Positions 1 through 7,991 of a DNA stretch of 64,000 nt are shown piece by piece. The DNA comes from Kaistia hirudinis (GTDB lineage: Bacteria > Pseudomonadota > Alphaproteobacteria > Rhizobiales > Kaistiaceae), in NCBI RefSeq assembly GCF_014196455.1, contig NZ_JACIDS010000001.1, positions 310,001 through 374,000 on the forward strand. The letters are read 5' to 3'. The notes below the pieces were generated by a model. That model was not told the origin of the DNA, did not search any database, and saw only the letters and a program-made list of their open reading frames with translations. The translations under genes were made by a program, and so were the position numbers. Each line of letters begins with the position of its first letter. Position 1 is the first letter of the stretch.

Positions 1-131
1 TTGAGCCGTACTCTGGACGCTTCCGAGCGGACTGTGCCAATCACCGTATGCCCAGCGGCAACCGCAGCCTTCCCGATCGCGAGACCAAAGCCGGAATTCG
101 CGCCGGTTATAAAGAGGGTTTTCTTGGTCAT
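1..131 (-). CDS. SDR family oxidoreductase, N-terminal fragment
   Basis: The first 43 residues of a short-chain dehydrogenase/reductase; the rest lies beyond the window edge. The protein opens MTKKTLFITGANSGFGLAIG, which has the TGxxxGxG dinucleotide-binding motif directly at the N-terminus, as in classical SDRs of about 245-290 residues. The start ATG is the complement of the cat at 129-131. It is divergent from the AraC-type regulator that starts about 85-100 bp away, so that regulator probably controls it. The substrate cannot be told from this piece. Confidence 0.8.
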   Translation of the reverse strand, partial: MTKKTLFITGANSGFGLAIGKAAVAAGHTVIGTVRSEASRVRL

Positions 132-214
132 ATCTGCTACCTCGTATTGCTGACCATCGATTTGACCGATATTCTTCATCCGGTTCAAATTCGACGCCAA
201 TTCGTCTGAAGCTC

Positions 215-1147
215 TTGCCATTTCCTATGACAATGCAGCGAAACAAGGAGAGGCGGCGGGAGTTGCTCGACCTCGCCGGGTCGCTGGCGCCCCGGCAGGG
301 ATACAATTCGACCGGACTTCGCGACGTCCGGCTCCTCAGGACGGAAGCTGTTCTGACGGATGTCCCCGTCCTCTACAAAGCCGGTGCGGTCTTCGTGTTG
401 CAGGGCCGAAAGCAGGGCGTGCTGGGTGGCGAAGCCTATGTTTACGATGAAGACCACTACCTCGCGGTGGCGGTCCCCGCTCCCTTCCGCATGGAGTCTG
501 CAGCGAGCCCTGAAAAGCCGCTTCTGGCTGTTTATGTCGAGTTCGACATGACTCTCGTTGCGGAGATCGTGTCAGCACTCGAAAGCCAGCAAACAAACAT
601 CGCGACCCAGGCAAAGAGCCTGATATCCAGCCGGATGGAGCCTGAGATTGAAGATGTCGTCCTGCGCTTATTGAAGGCGCTCATGAGCCCTGCGGAAACG
701 ACGGTACTTGGAAAAAGCATCCTGCGGGAACTGCATTACCGGATCCTCGTCGGTCCACAGGGATCAGCAATGGTCGCCGCGCTAAGCCAGAAGGGGATGT
801 CCGGACGGACTACGCAAAGTCTCGCCCGCCTGAGCGAAAGCTTCTGCTCCGAGATTTCGATAGCGGCTCTAGCCGGTGATGCAGGTATGAGCGTCCCTTC
901 CTATCACGCGCATTTCAAGGCGCTGACGGGAACCAGTCCGATGCAGTATGTGAAAGCGATGCGCCTTCATCAGGCGAGGGTCCTGCTGGCCCGGCAAGAC
1001 CGAACAATCGCCGAAGTCGCCCTCTCGGTAGGCTATGTCAGTCCCGCCCAGTTCAGCCGTGACTTCAAACGACATTTCCGCCGTACGGCAGCGGAAGAGG
1101 TGAGATGGGTTCGCCAACATCTCGGCGAGATACGCTCCGACCAATGA
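215..1147 (+). CDS. AraC family transcriptional regulator (AraC_N type)
   Basis: A DNA-binding activator of about 305-310 residues. The N-terminal half (about residues 20-170) resembles the AraC_N ligand-binding fold. The C-terminal 100 residues carry the two AraC helix-turn-helix motifs, with typical segments ISIAALAGDAGMSVPSYHAHF, then GTSPMQYVKAMRLHQAR, then a second helix pair ending in GYVSPAQFSRDFKRHF. The frame opens with TTG at 215; ATG codons at 227 and 233 are equally good starts. It is divergent from the SDR fragment at the left edge, an arrangement typical of AraC_N regulators that control a neighbouring oxidoreductase gene. The effector is unknown. Confidence 0.85.
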   Translation: MPFPMTMQRNKERRRELLDLAGSLAPRQGYNSTGLRDVRLLRTEAVLTDVPVLYKAGAVFVLQGRKQGVLGGEAYVYDEDHYLAVAVPAPFRMESAASPEKPLLAVYVEFDMTLVAEIVSALESQQTNIATQAKSLISSRMEPEIEDVVLRLLKALMSPAETTVLGKSILRELHYRILVGPQGSAMVAALSQKGMSGRTTQSLARLSESFCSEISIAALAGDAGMSVPSYHAHFKALTGTSPMQYVKAMRLHQARVLLARQDRTIAEVALSVGYVSPAQFSRDFKRHFRRTAAEEVRWVRQHLGEIRSDQ

Positions 1148-1762
1148 AGCCAAGTCAGCCGTTGGCGTATTGCGGCCATCCCTGTGAGCATGGCGGATTT
1201 CAAACTTCGCAACTGCGGCATGGTCGAGGCGCGGCCTCAACAGCGCTAGCCCCCGAGATCCCGCCAAATGATATTGAAGGCTGTCCCCCAAGCCGGCCTA
1301 GGCCTCGGGGTTGAGGTTGAGGGCCGCCCTGGCAGTCGCGAGAGGCTGCTCGAACCATCCGACGGCGTTACGCACCCGATTGAGATCCAGATGCGCTGCG
1401 CCGGTAACAATCGAACTTGAGCCTTATCCCGCCGTTACGCTGCAGCAGGCGCACGAATTCTATGCCAACGCTGGCGCTTCTAGTCGCTCAGCGAACTCAA
1501 ACCTCCATGTGCGGCGGAGTTCGGCCGCTTTGTGCCGGCGGTTGTCTGACGCCTCCGAACGTTGCAGGTTTGGCATCGGAATTGGTCGCCCGTTGTCGTC
1601 GAGAGCAACAGCGTCTCTTTTCGTCGTCCTCAAGACGTCGCATCTCGTTGCAGGCGCACTGTCCGTCGCGACGAAATCACCCTTTATGATCTTATCTTGA
1701 GCCCCGAAGGCCCGTTACCCGAATTTTGGACTTCCAGTGATCGAAGAACATCCGTCAGCACG
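1148..1762. other. Gene-free stretch between AraC gene and redox operon
   Basis: About 615 bp with no convincing gene. Short overlapping open frames exist on both strands, but none has a recognisable motif or consistent codon use. It lies downstream of the AraC gene and downstream of the minus-strand operon that ends at 1763, so it is a convergent spacer. It may hold decayed coding sequence, but I could not assign any family. Confidence 0.5.
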
Positions 1763-2164
1763 TCAGGCCGGGTTCTTCTTCAACATCGTGCCGCCTATCG
1801 CTATTGCACTCTGCTCGTCGGCGGCAAACCGTACGGAGAAGCCGAGCGCGTTGCTGACCGCAGTCGCCGCGGTCCGGGTGGCGCTGTTGAACGGGGAGGC
1901 GCCCTCGATCACGATCAGCCCGAGGCAATACTGCCTCATTCGGTCCTTTATCCGCTTGAAGAAGAGTGCTTTTCCCTTTCGCTCCTCGGGTGTCTCGTGA
2001 TCGTGATCATGCGCGGCATGATCGGCAATCAGCACGAACGGTTCCTGTCTATTCAGTAGAGCTTCGAGTTGGGCGTTTCTCTCAAATACCTCGCCGACGG
2101 AAGAGTTCTTCTCCTCGTGCTCACGCAGGAAGACGAGGGGAAACTGGGAAACGTCCAGGAGCAT
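1763..2164 (-). CDS. Hypothetical protein, last gene of the redox operon
   Basis: A 133-residue soluble protein that I do not recognise. It starts MLLDVSQFPLVFLREHEEK, has a histidine/aspartate patch near residues 48-56 (ADHAAHDHDHE), then a lysine/arginine-rich helix and a small-residue C-terminal part. No signal peptide or membrane segment is visible. It lies 161 bp downstream of the PPOX gene on the same strand, so it is probably the last gene of the reductase-flavodoxin-PPOX transcript. The His/Asp patch could bind metal or may simply be a charged loop. Its constant strand and clean ATG support a real gene; its function is unknown. Confidence 0.6.
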   Translation of the reverse strand: MLLDVSQFPLVFLREHEEKNSSVGEVFERNAQLEALLNRQEPFVLIADHAAHDHDHETPEERKGKALFFKRIKDRMRQYCLGLIVIEGASPFNSATRTAATAVSNALGFSVRFAADEQSAIAIGGTMLKKNPA

Positions 2165-2325
2165 TATTGTTGCCTTTCGTTGATGTGCGACAATTCAGTG
2201 TGACCGCCGGCCCGAAGCGTCGTCGTTTGGTCGCTCGCGCTCACCCAGATCTACCGCGAGTAACTGCTGGCTGGCGTCGGGGCGGTCCTAAGGTTTCGGA
2301 TAGCTTCGGCCCCTCTGCGGCGCTC

Positions 2326-3321
2326 TCAATAAAGGTTCTTCTTGTAGTCCTTGGCCATCTCACGCTCGACAAGACCGGGAACGGACATGGCGAGGCCAGC
2401 AAGCTTGGCTCCGACGCCCTTGCTCAATTTCAAATGGCCTGCGGCGATCCTGCCGGCGTTCAAGCCCGGCGGCGCGCTGGCTGCCGGCCAAGCGTTCGCG
2501 CGCGCCAGGGCCTGGCTTTCCCGCCGATCGATGCTGATGTCGGTGACCACTGTCACAAGTTCAGGCACCTTGTCGTTGACGGAGAACTTCTCGCGCTCTG
2601 CAAGCTCATCCGTGATACGGGCCGTACCCCTGACGATCATCAGGTGAAATGAGCCAGGAACGACCAAGGCTGCGGCGACGCGCGGTTGATCAACGATGTT
2701 GCGGAAGCTGTCTGTCCGACGATTGCCCGGTCGGTCGGCAAACCGGAGCGAGGCATGGTCCAACTGGACCATCAAGCCGGCGGGATCCCCCTTTGGGCTC
2801 AAATCGGCGTGCGCGTGCGGATCGCACGTCGCCAGCCCTATGAAGCGGCAATGCTCCGCGAAGCGTTCTGGAGCGTGGCGATCATGATTGTCCGGCGTGT
2901 GCGACCAAAAATCTGACCGGATCAACGCCTTGCCGCAGTGAATATAGCATTCCTCGACGGTGACCCAGACTTCGGAACCCTCGCTTGCGATGACCCGGCC
3001 ATTGACCCGCATCAATTCGTTGAGGGATGGCACCATGAAGATCGATCCGAATGCGGAGCCGGGCACCAAGAGCTCTGGAGGATCCAGCGCGTCGACTGGC
3101 AACCGAAGCGTGGCGTTGTCGCCTCCCGCCCAGCCTGCAGCCCCACCACCGAGCAGAATGTCGATGTCGTCTCCAGTCGCGATCGATGCGATCATGATGG
3201 TGGATGCGGCAAGCCAGGACTTCGCTCCGGCGTCGAGTTGGTGAATGGTCTTCGCCAACACGATTCCTGGTGGAGCACCAAAGCGTGCTTCAAGTTGCTT
3301 GCGACTCGTAAGGTCAGTCAT
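2326..3321 (-). CDS. PPOX-type flavoprotein with two split-barrel domains
   Basis: A 331-residue protein with two consecutive split-barrel regions of the pyridoxamine-5-phosphate-oxidase class. The first (about 20-145) ends with VEECYIHCGKALIRS, close to the E-C-x-x-H-C-x-K-A signature of FMN-dependent PPOX flavoproteins of the MSMEG_1061 group. The second (about 160-285) has FIGLATCDPHAHADLSPKGD, the usual N-terminal strand pattern of a PPOX barrel. Family members bind FMN, heme or F420 and act as oxidases, reductases or heme-degrading proteins. The gene is 59 bp downstream of the flavodoxin gene in an operon with a reductase, suggesting it receives electrons from them. The substrate is unknown. 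Confidence 0.75.
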   Translation of the reverse strand: MTDLTSRKQLEARFGAPPGIVLAKTIHQLDAGAKSWLAASTIMIASIATGDDIDILLGGGAAGWAGGDNATLRLPVDALDPPELLVPGSAFGSIFMVPSLNELMRVNGRVIASEGSEVWVTVEECYIHCGKALIRSDFWSHTPDNHDRHAPERFAEHCRFIGLATCDPHAHADLSPKGDPAGLMVQLDHASLRFADRPGNRRTDSFRNIVDQPRVAAALVVPGSFHLMIVRGTARITDELAEREKFSVNDKVPELVTVVTDISIDRRESQALARANAWPAASAPPGLNAGRIAAGHLKLSKGVGAKLAGLAMSVPGLVEREMAKDYKKNLY

Positions 3322-3380
3322 TTTCTTAAGCCTGATAGGAATGTCGCCAGAACGTCAGTATATCCTCGCGCAGAAGGTTA

Positions 3381-3854
3381 CTAATTCTTGCCGGTGGCAG
3401 AGGTCTGTACGCCTTGTAAGTCTTTCAGCACCTCATTCGCCCATTCCTTGCCAAGCTGGATGGCGTCGTCTTGGCTTGAGGCATCGTACCTGCCGAATGG
3501 TCCATGGCGTTTGGCGCCATGCGCGCGAAGCAACTCATCAACCACATCGCTGCCGCGCGAGTAATTGTCATAGCTACTGTCCCCCAGACCGAACATCGCA
3601 TAGCGAAGTCCACGAAGGTCGGGTTTCGCATCCATGAGCGCTGTTGCGAAAGGCACAGCGCCGCTCGGCAGTTCACCCTCACCATGGGTCGAGCACACAA
3701 CAAGATGAAAGTCGTCACGCGAGAGTTCGGCCGGATCAACGTCGCTCATATCGCGTATAAATACTGTATATCGGCCGTTGATCGCTTCTGCGATCTCAAA
3801 AGAGATCAGTTCGGCATTGCCACTTTCAGTTCCAAAAAGGATCATGATATTCAT
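3381..3854 (-). CDS. Flavodoxin (MioC/cindoxin-like)
   Basis: A 157-residue FMN electron carrier. FMN contacts are visible: the phosphate loop FGTESGNAE (about 7-15), the STHGEGELPSG loop (about 54-64) and FGLGDSSYDNYSRGSD (about 88-103). Its length is typical of short-chain flavodoxins. The start overlaps the stop of the upstream reductase gene by 4 bp (ATGA), showing translational coupling; the pair forms an NADPH-reductase-flavodoxin unit like the cindoxin system that feeds P450cin. No P450 lies nearby, so the partner is probably the PPOX protein encoded next, or an enzyme elsewhere. Confidence 0.88.
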   Translation of the reverse strand: MNIMILFGTESGNAELISFEIAEAINGRYTVFIRDMSDVDPAELSRDDFHLVVCSTHGEGELPSGAVPFATALMDAKPDLRGLRYAMFGLGDSSYDNYSRGSDVVDELLRAHGAKRHGPFGRYDASSQDDAIQLGKEWANEVLKDLQGVQTSATGKN

Positions 3855-5146
3855 TTCAAATAATCGTTTGCGAGTAGATGCGAACCGGTAGCCGCTTCGG
3901 CGACCGTGTGAATGAGTTCGATGTCCGCAAGTTTTCGTCGAACGCGCTTTTCAGCGGCGCGAGCCCGTTCGAACCGGTCGATCCGGCGCCATCCGGCGAA
4001 GTCAGTCGTGCGTCCGCTTGGGAGGGCGCTGCGGCCTGGGCGGGGGCTGGCGATCAACCCTTCGCGCAGATCCCGCGTGATTTCCGAGGCAAGCTGCTTT
4101 GCCAGGGTCCGTTGCAGCGGGATGGTGCCTTGTGGGCCCGTTTTCAGCCATCCGGTCAGGTAAACGCGGGAAGGAAGTGCACTACGCGGCTGGGGCTCGA
4201 AACCGATGGCCGTGACGACCGTACCGACTGCAATGTCCTTGGTTTCGCCGGAACGGCTACGGATGCGAAGACCTTCGACCCGCTTCTCTCCTAAGACGCG
4301 TTCGACGTCGCATTCCATGTGGAGATTGATGGCGAGGTCCGTTGGTCCGTCTCGTTCGACAAGAAGAGTGCGGAGAGCGTCGACCGCCAATGACTGCCCG
4401 GCCTCGACGTCTCCAGTCAGCAGTCGGAATTCTGGCCGTTGCAGGCTACCGAGTTCACGGAGCATGGCGGCGTCCCAACGTGCCTGTACCGCGCTTGACC
4501 GTGCAATCAGATGTATTTCCATGACCGGCTTCGGGAGGATGTGCCCCAGAACCGCGTCGTCCATATCGGACCCGTGCCACTCGTCCGTCCCCTTCGACAA
4601 GAGTCGAAGAAGGTCGATGGCCACGTTCCCGGCTCCGACGATCGCCACGTGCGGCGAAACCACAGGCGGGTCTGCAAACGCTTCCGGATGCGAGTTCAAA
4701 GCTCGGGTCAACCGCCCGGCACCTAAGATGCCTTCAAGCGTGTCCCCCTCGACGCCGAGATGCCGATCTTGAGGAGTGCCGGTCGCTAGAACAACGATAT
4801 CGAATATCTCGGTCAGCTGGTCGAGATGAAAGTCTCGGCCAAGTTCGAGGCCTCCGATGAAGGCAACATTAGTGCTGTGAAACAGCCGCTCGAACTGCTG
4901 CTGAACCGCCTTAGTGCCCTGATGGTCGGCAGCGACGCCATAGCGTAACAAGCCGAAGGGAGTCGGGAGGCGGTCGACGACCGTGATCTTGGCGAAAGGG
5001 AGTTTCTTCCGAAGTGCCTGGGCGGCATAGCAGCCCGCCGGGCCGGCTCCGACAATGACGATCGACAGAGTACTCGTGAGGCTTCCGCCAACGGGATCAA
5101 CGGCGGCAGAACGCTCTTCATAGTCTTCACGCGTTGCTTCGGCCAT
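3851..5146 (-). CDS. FAD-dependent NADPH:flavodoxin/ferredoxin reductase (FprA/adrenodoxin-reductase type)
   Basis: An oxidoreductase of about 431 residues. It has an N-terminal FAD Rossmann motif (SIVIVGAGPAGCYAAQAL), then PTPFGLLRYGVAADHQGTK, typical of the adrenodoxin-reductase/FprA group, and a central NADP-binding motif VAIVGAGNVAIDLLRLL. It passes electrons from NADPH to a small carrier, here the flavodoxin whose ATG overlaps this gene's stop codon. I chose the ATG at 5146 (MAEATREDYEE), just before the FAD domain; an in-frame ATG at 5227 would add 27 poorly conserved residues. It is divergent from an AraC-type regulator starting at about 5297. Confidence 0.87.
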   Translation of the reverse strand: MAEATREDYEERSAAVDPVGGSLTSTLSIVIVGAGPAGCYAAQALRKKLPFAKITVVDRLPTPFGLLRYGVAADHQGTKAVQQQFERLFHSTNVAFIGGLELGRDFHLDQLTEIFDIVVLATGTPQDRHLGVEGDTLEGILGAGRLTRALNSHPEAFADPPVVSPHVAIVGAGNVAIDLLRLLSKGTDEWHGSDMDDAVLGHILPKPVMEIHLIARSSAVQARWDAAMLRELGSLQRPEFRLLTGDVEAGQSLAVDALRTLLVERDGPTDLAINLHMECDVERVLGEKRVEGLRIRSRSGETKDIAVGTVVTAIGFEPQPRSALPSRVYLTGWLKTGPQGTIPLQRTLAKQLASEITRDLREGLIASPRPGRSALPSGRTTDFAGWRRIDRFERARAAEKRVRRKLADIELIHTVAEAATGSHLLANDYLK

Positions 5147-5296
5147 TGTCGTCGCTTTCCTCGCGGGTCCTTTGAAGCCGTGCCGAGGTCGTTCGACCAT
5201 CGGCTGACCACACGAGGATATAGACAAAGCGGGAGTGGCGGCATTACGAAGTAGCGACAGATTATTATCGTATCACGCCAAAGCGAAGAGTTGTTG

Positions 5297-6094
5297 ATGC
5301 CTCTCCTTCGCCATCCTTCGCCAGAACCCGGTTGGGTCGACCCCGACGATGTGCCCCGCCCAGTCGTAACCTACGGCATCGCCGCCGAAGCGTTGGGCAG
5401 CTTCGAATTGGACCCGCACCAGCATGCCAAGAGCCAGCTCATTCTCGTTCAACGTGGGGCGCTGAGCTGCGCGACAGAAAACGGGTTGTGGATCGTGCCG
5501 CCGCGTAGTGCGATCTGGATACCGGGCGGCACCGTTCACGCGATCAAAGTGACGGGCGAACTGGAGGGCTACGGCGCCTTTGTCGCTCTTGCGGATGGCA
5601 CCATCTTGCCGGCGAAATGTTGTTCGATCGCGGTGACTCCGCTCCTGCGGGAGTTGTTGATCCGAGCAGCAAGTTTGCCGCTTCTCTATGAAGAGGGCGG
5701 TGCGAACTCTCGTATGCTGGCGGTTCTGCTCGATGAACTCGCATCTGCCAAGATCGACGCACTGCACCTCCCGATGCCGACTGATCCTCGGTTGCGCAGG
5801 ATCATCGACGTAATCATGGAGACGCCGGCCGATCGGGGAACGCTGGATGAATGGGCCAGGCGAACCGGCATGAGCGGACGAACGCTGGAACGGTTGATGA
5901 GCCGAGAGACTGGGATGAGTTTCGGGCGCTGGCGTCAGCAGCTTGCCGTTATGCTCGCAGTGAAATGGTTGGCGGGCGGCGCTTCAATCCAACAGGTCGC
6001 GGCGAACCTCGGCTACGAGAGCGTGCCCAGCTTCGCAACGATGTTTAAGAAGGCGGCCGGCATCTCGCCGGGGCGATACATGGCGGAGCGATGA
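5297..6094 (+). CDS. AraC family regulator with cupin sensor domain
   Basis: A regulator of about 265 residues. The N-terminal cupin (about 15-110) has the jelly-roll signature HQHAKSQLILVQRGALSC and a later IPGGTVHAI segment, as in NimR-type AraC proteins. The C-terminal 100 residues hold the double HTH, including TLDEWARRTGMSGRTLERLM and a terminal IQQVAANLGYESVPSFATMF. The codons at 5291 and 5294 are TTG and are followed by ATG at 5297, the likeliest start. It is divergent from the reductase-flavodoxin-PPOX operon with about 150 bp between start codons, so it is the likely regulator of that operon. Confidence 0.87.
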   Translation: MPLLRHPSPEPGWVDPDDVPRPVVTYGIAAEALGSFELDPHQHAKSQLILVQRGALSCATENGLWIVPPRSAIWIPGGTVHAIKVTGELEGYGAFVALADGTILPAKCCSIAVTPLLRELLIRAASLPLLYEEGGANSRMLAVLLDELASAKIDALHLPMPTDPRLRRIIDVIMETPADRGTLDEWARRTGMSGRTLERLMSRETGMSFGRWRQQLAVMLAVKWLAGGASIQQVAANLGYESVPSFATMFKKAAGISPGRYMAER

Positions 6095-6145
6095 TTGGGC
6101 TCGGGGACACCGAGATTGGGTGTTTCATGAAGCCTGAGGCGGCGC

Positions 6146-7012
6146 ATGCAGCGACGACGATTTGGGCGTGAGTTCAGGATCGAGGCTGTTCGCCTGATCA
6201 GGGAAAGCGGGGTGAGCGTCGCTCAGGCGCCTTGTGATCCGGAGGTCTATGAGAACGTGTTGTGCGGATGGGTGAAGGCGTTTGCCGGCGATCCAGGGCA
6301 AGCCGTTGTCGGGCAGGGTCAGATGAAGCCCGAGCAGCTGGAGATCGAGCGGCAGCGGCGTCAGGTGGCCAAGCTGAACGCGGAGCGCGACATCCCAAAA
6401 AAGGGCCGCAGCCCACTTGCGAGGGAAGGGCTACCAAGTTCGCCTTCATCGCGAGGCACCGGAGCATCTGGCCGGTGGCATGGCTTTGCGAAGCGCTGGA
6501 TGTCACCCGCTTCGGGTTCCATGCTTGGCTGACGCGCTCGCCGAGCCAGCGCTCCGTGAACGACGAGGTGGTTGGCACCAAGGTCTATGCGCGCTTCAAG
6601 GCCAGCGACCGAACCTGTGGCGCTCGCCGAGTCTGGCGCGATGTCCGGATGACAGCCCAACTCGTCACCGACGCGCTCGTCATGGCGATCTGGCGGCGCG
6701 GCAAGCCCGATGCGCAGCTGCATCACTCGGATCAGGACAGCCAATAGACCAGCCAGCACTCCCAGGAATTACTGGCCGAGAACGGGGTCACTTGCTCGAT
6801 GAGCGGATCCGGCAACGTCTGGGACAGTGCCGCGATGGAGAGATTCTTCTCATGCCCGAAAGCCGAACGGATCAGGGGCGAGATTTACCGGACCCGTGAC
6901 GCGGCCAGGGCCGATGAGTTCGACTGCATTGGACGGGTCCACAACACGGTCCGCCGCCACTCGACCACCGGCGATCTCGGCCCGGTCCGAGTTCGAAAAT
7001 GACGCCGGGTGA
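6146..7012 (+). mobile_element. Degenerate IS3-family element (OrfA/OrfB remnant)
   Basis: Remains of an IS3-type transposase spread over several frames. The OrfA-like part starts at 6146 (RRRFGREFRIEAVRLIRESG, an HTH_Tnp_1-like segment) and runs to a KLNAERDIPKKG motif. The OrfB part continues in another frame: PVAWLCEALDVTRFGFHAWL, then GARRVWRDV. It jumps directly to the second catalytic-Asp region (LHHSDQDSQ) and then to SMSGSGNVWDSAAMERFF, which carries the catalytic Glu. The first-Asp segment of the DDE core is deleted. A TAG at 6745-6747 interrupts the frame where Tyr is usual, and the last residues shift frame again. No terminal repeats were identified. The element is inactive. Confidence 0.85.
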
Positions 7013-7198
7013 GAACAATTGTTTGCTTGGACTTCTGTCGATAGCTGTCAGTCTGTAATGATCGTAGCCGTCTTCATCAGTGACGGTCTTCGCCGATACT
7101 GCTCGCGAGACGAGCCGCGAAGCTACGGCAATGCTGTTCACGCCTGTATTGATACCGTCAGAGGATCATCTATGGCGGAGGCTGCCCGTTCCGCCCGT

Positions 7199-7966
7199 TC
7201 AGTCCAACTCCTGGACGTCGCCGCCCGATACAGTGAGCACCTGCCCGCTGATCCAGTTCGATGCCGGAGCGCACAAGAAGAGGGCGGCATTGGCGATGTC
7301 TTCAGGTTGACCCAGGCGTCCAAGTGGCGTGTGTCGCAACATCGCCAACTCTGTCTCCGGGGTGAGGACTTTCGCCAACGCGTCCGTCCTGACAGCGCCT
7401 GGTGCGATGGCGTTGACCCGAATGCCCAGGGGGCCAAGGTCGAATGCCATGTTCCGCGTCAGGTGATTCACCGCAGCCTTCGACGAGCCGTACGAGGTCA
7501 TGCGCGCGTTCTTGTTCTCTCCCGCCATCGAGGAAATGTTCAGGATGGCGCCGTGGCCTGCCTCGCTCATATGTGGTGCTACCAACTGCGACAGCCGGAA
7601 CAGCGAGAAGACGTTAAGCTCGAACGCCCGACGGAAATCGTGCATGGGCATGCCAAAGGGCTTGGGTCCCCCGCCGCCCGCGTTGTTGACCAACACCGTT
7701 AGGCTGCCAAACGAGCCGACCGCCGCCTGCACCGCGGCCCCAAGATCGCTGTCGTTGGTGACGTCGCAACCGATGGCAATCGCGCGGCCTCCGGCCTCGA
7801 GGATTTCTGAAGCGACGCTTCCGGCCCGGCCGTCGTCAATGTCGCTCACCGCTACGGCCGCCCCGGCCGCGGCGAATGTCAGCGCGATAGATCGTCCGAT
7901 CCCGGCGGCCGCGCCGGTGACCAGTGCTACTTCGCCATCCAATCGGAAGAGCCGTTGATCTGGCAT
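7199..7966 (-). CDS. hdhA: 7-alpha-hydroxysteroid dehydrogenase-like SDR
   Basis: A 255-residue NAD(P)-dependent SDR that closely matches the E. coli 7-alpha-HSDH pattern as I recall it. It has TGAAAGIG at 17-24, the long conserved stretch VNNAGGGGPKPF, and the catalytic residues Ser146, Tyr159 and Lys163 at the same numbering. The C-terminal ILTVSGGGVQELN tail of HdhA appears here as VLTVSGGDVQELD. HdhA oxidises the 7-alpha hydroxyl of bile acids; in a soil bacterium the true substrate may be another polycyclic or terpenoid alcohol. It lies 25 bp downstream of a secreted serine hydrolase gene on the same strand, so the two are probably co-transcribed. Confidence 0.8.
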   Translation of the reverse strand: MPDQRLFRLDGEVALVTGAAAGIGRSIALTFAAAGAAVAVSDIDDGRAGSVASEILEAGGRAIAIGCDVTNDSDLGAAVQAAVGSFGSLTVLVNNAGGGGPKPFGMPMHDFRRAFELNVFSLFRLSQLVAPHMSEAGHGAILNISSMAGENKNARMTSYGSSKAAVNHLTRNMAFDLGPLGIRVNAIAPGAVRTDALAKVLTPETELAMLRHTPLGRLGQPEDIANAALFLCAPASNWISGQVLTVSGGDVQELD

Positions 7967-7991
7967 TGAAAGCTCCGTCGAAGACGTTCAG

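Noticed and set aside
1311-2059. Open frames between the AraC gene and the PPOX operon as small genes or a pseudogene
   Set aside because: No motif, inconsistent frame use and no ribosome sites. They overlap each other and the better-supported minus-strand gene at 1763-2164.
6100-6114. CTCGG-GGACA-CCGAG hairpin after the AraC gene as a terminator
   Set aside because: Only a 5-bp stem with no clean T-run. It may equally belong to the end of the IS3 remnant.
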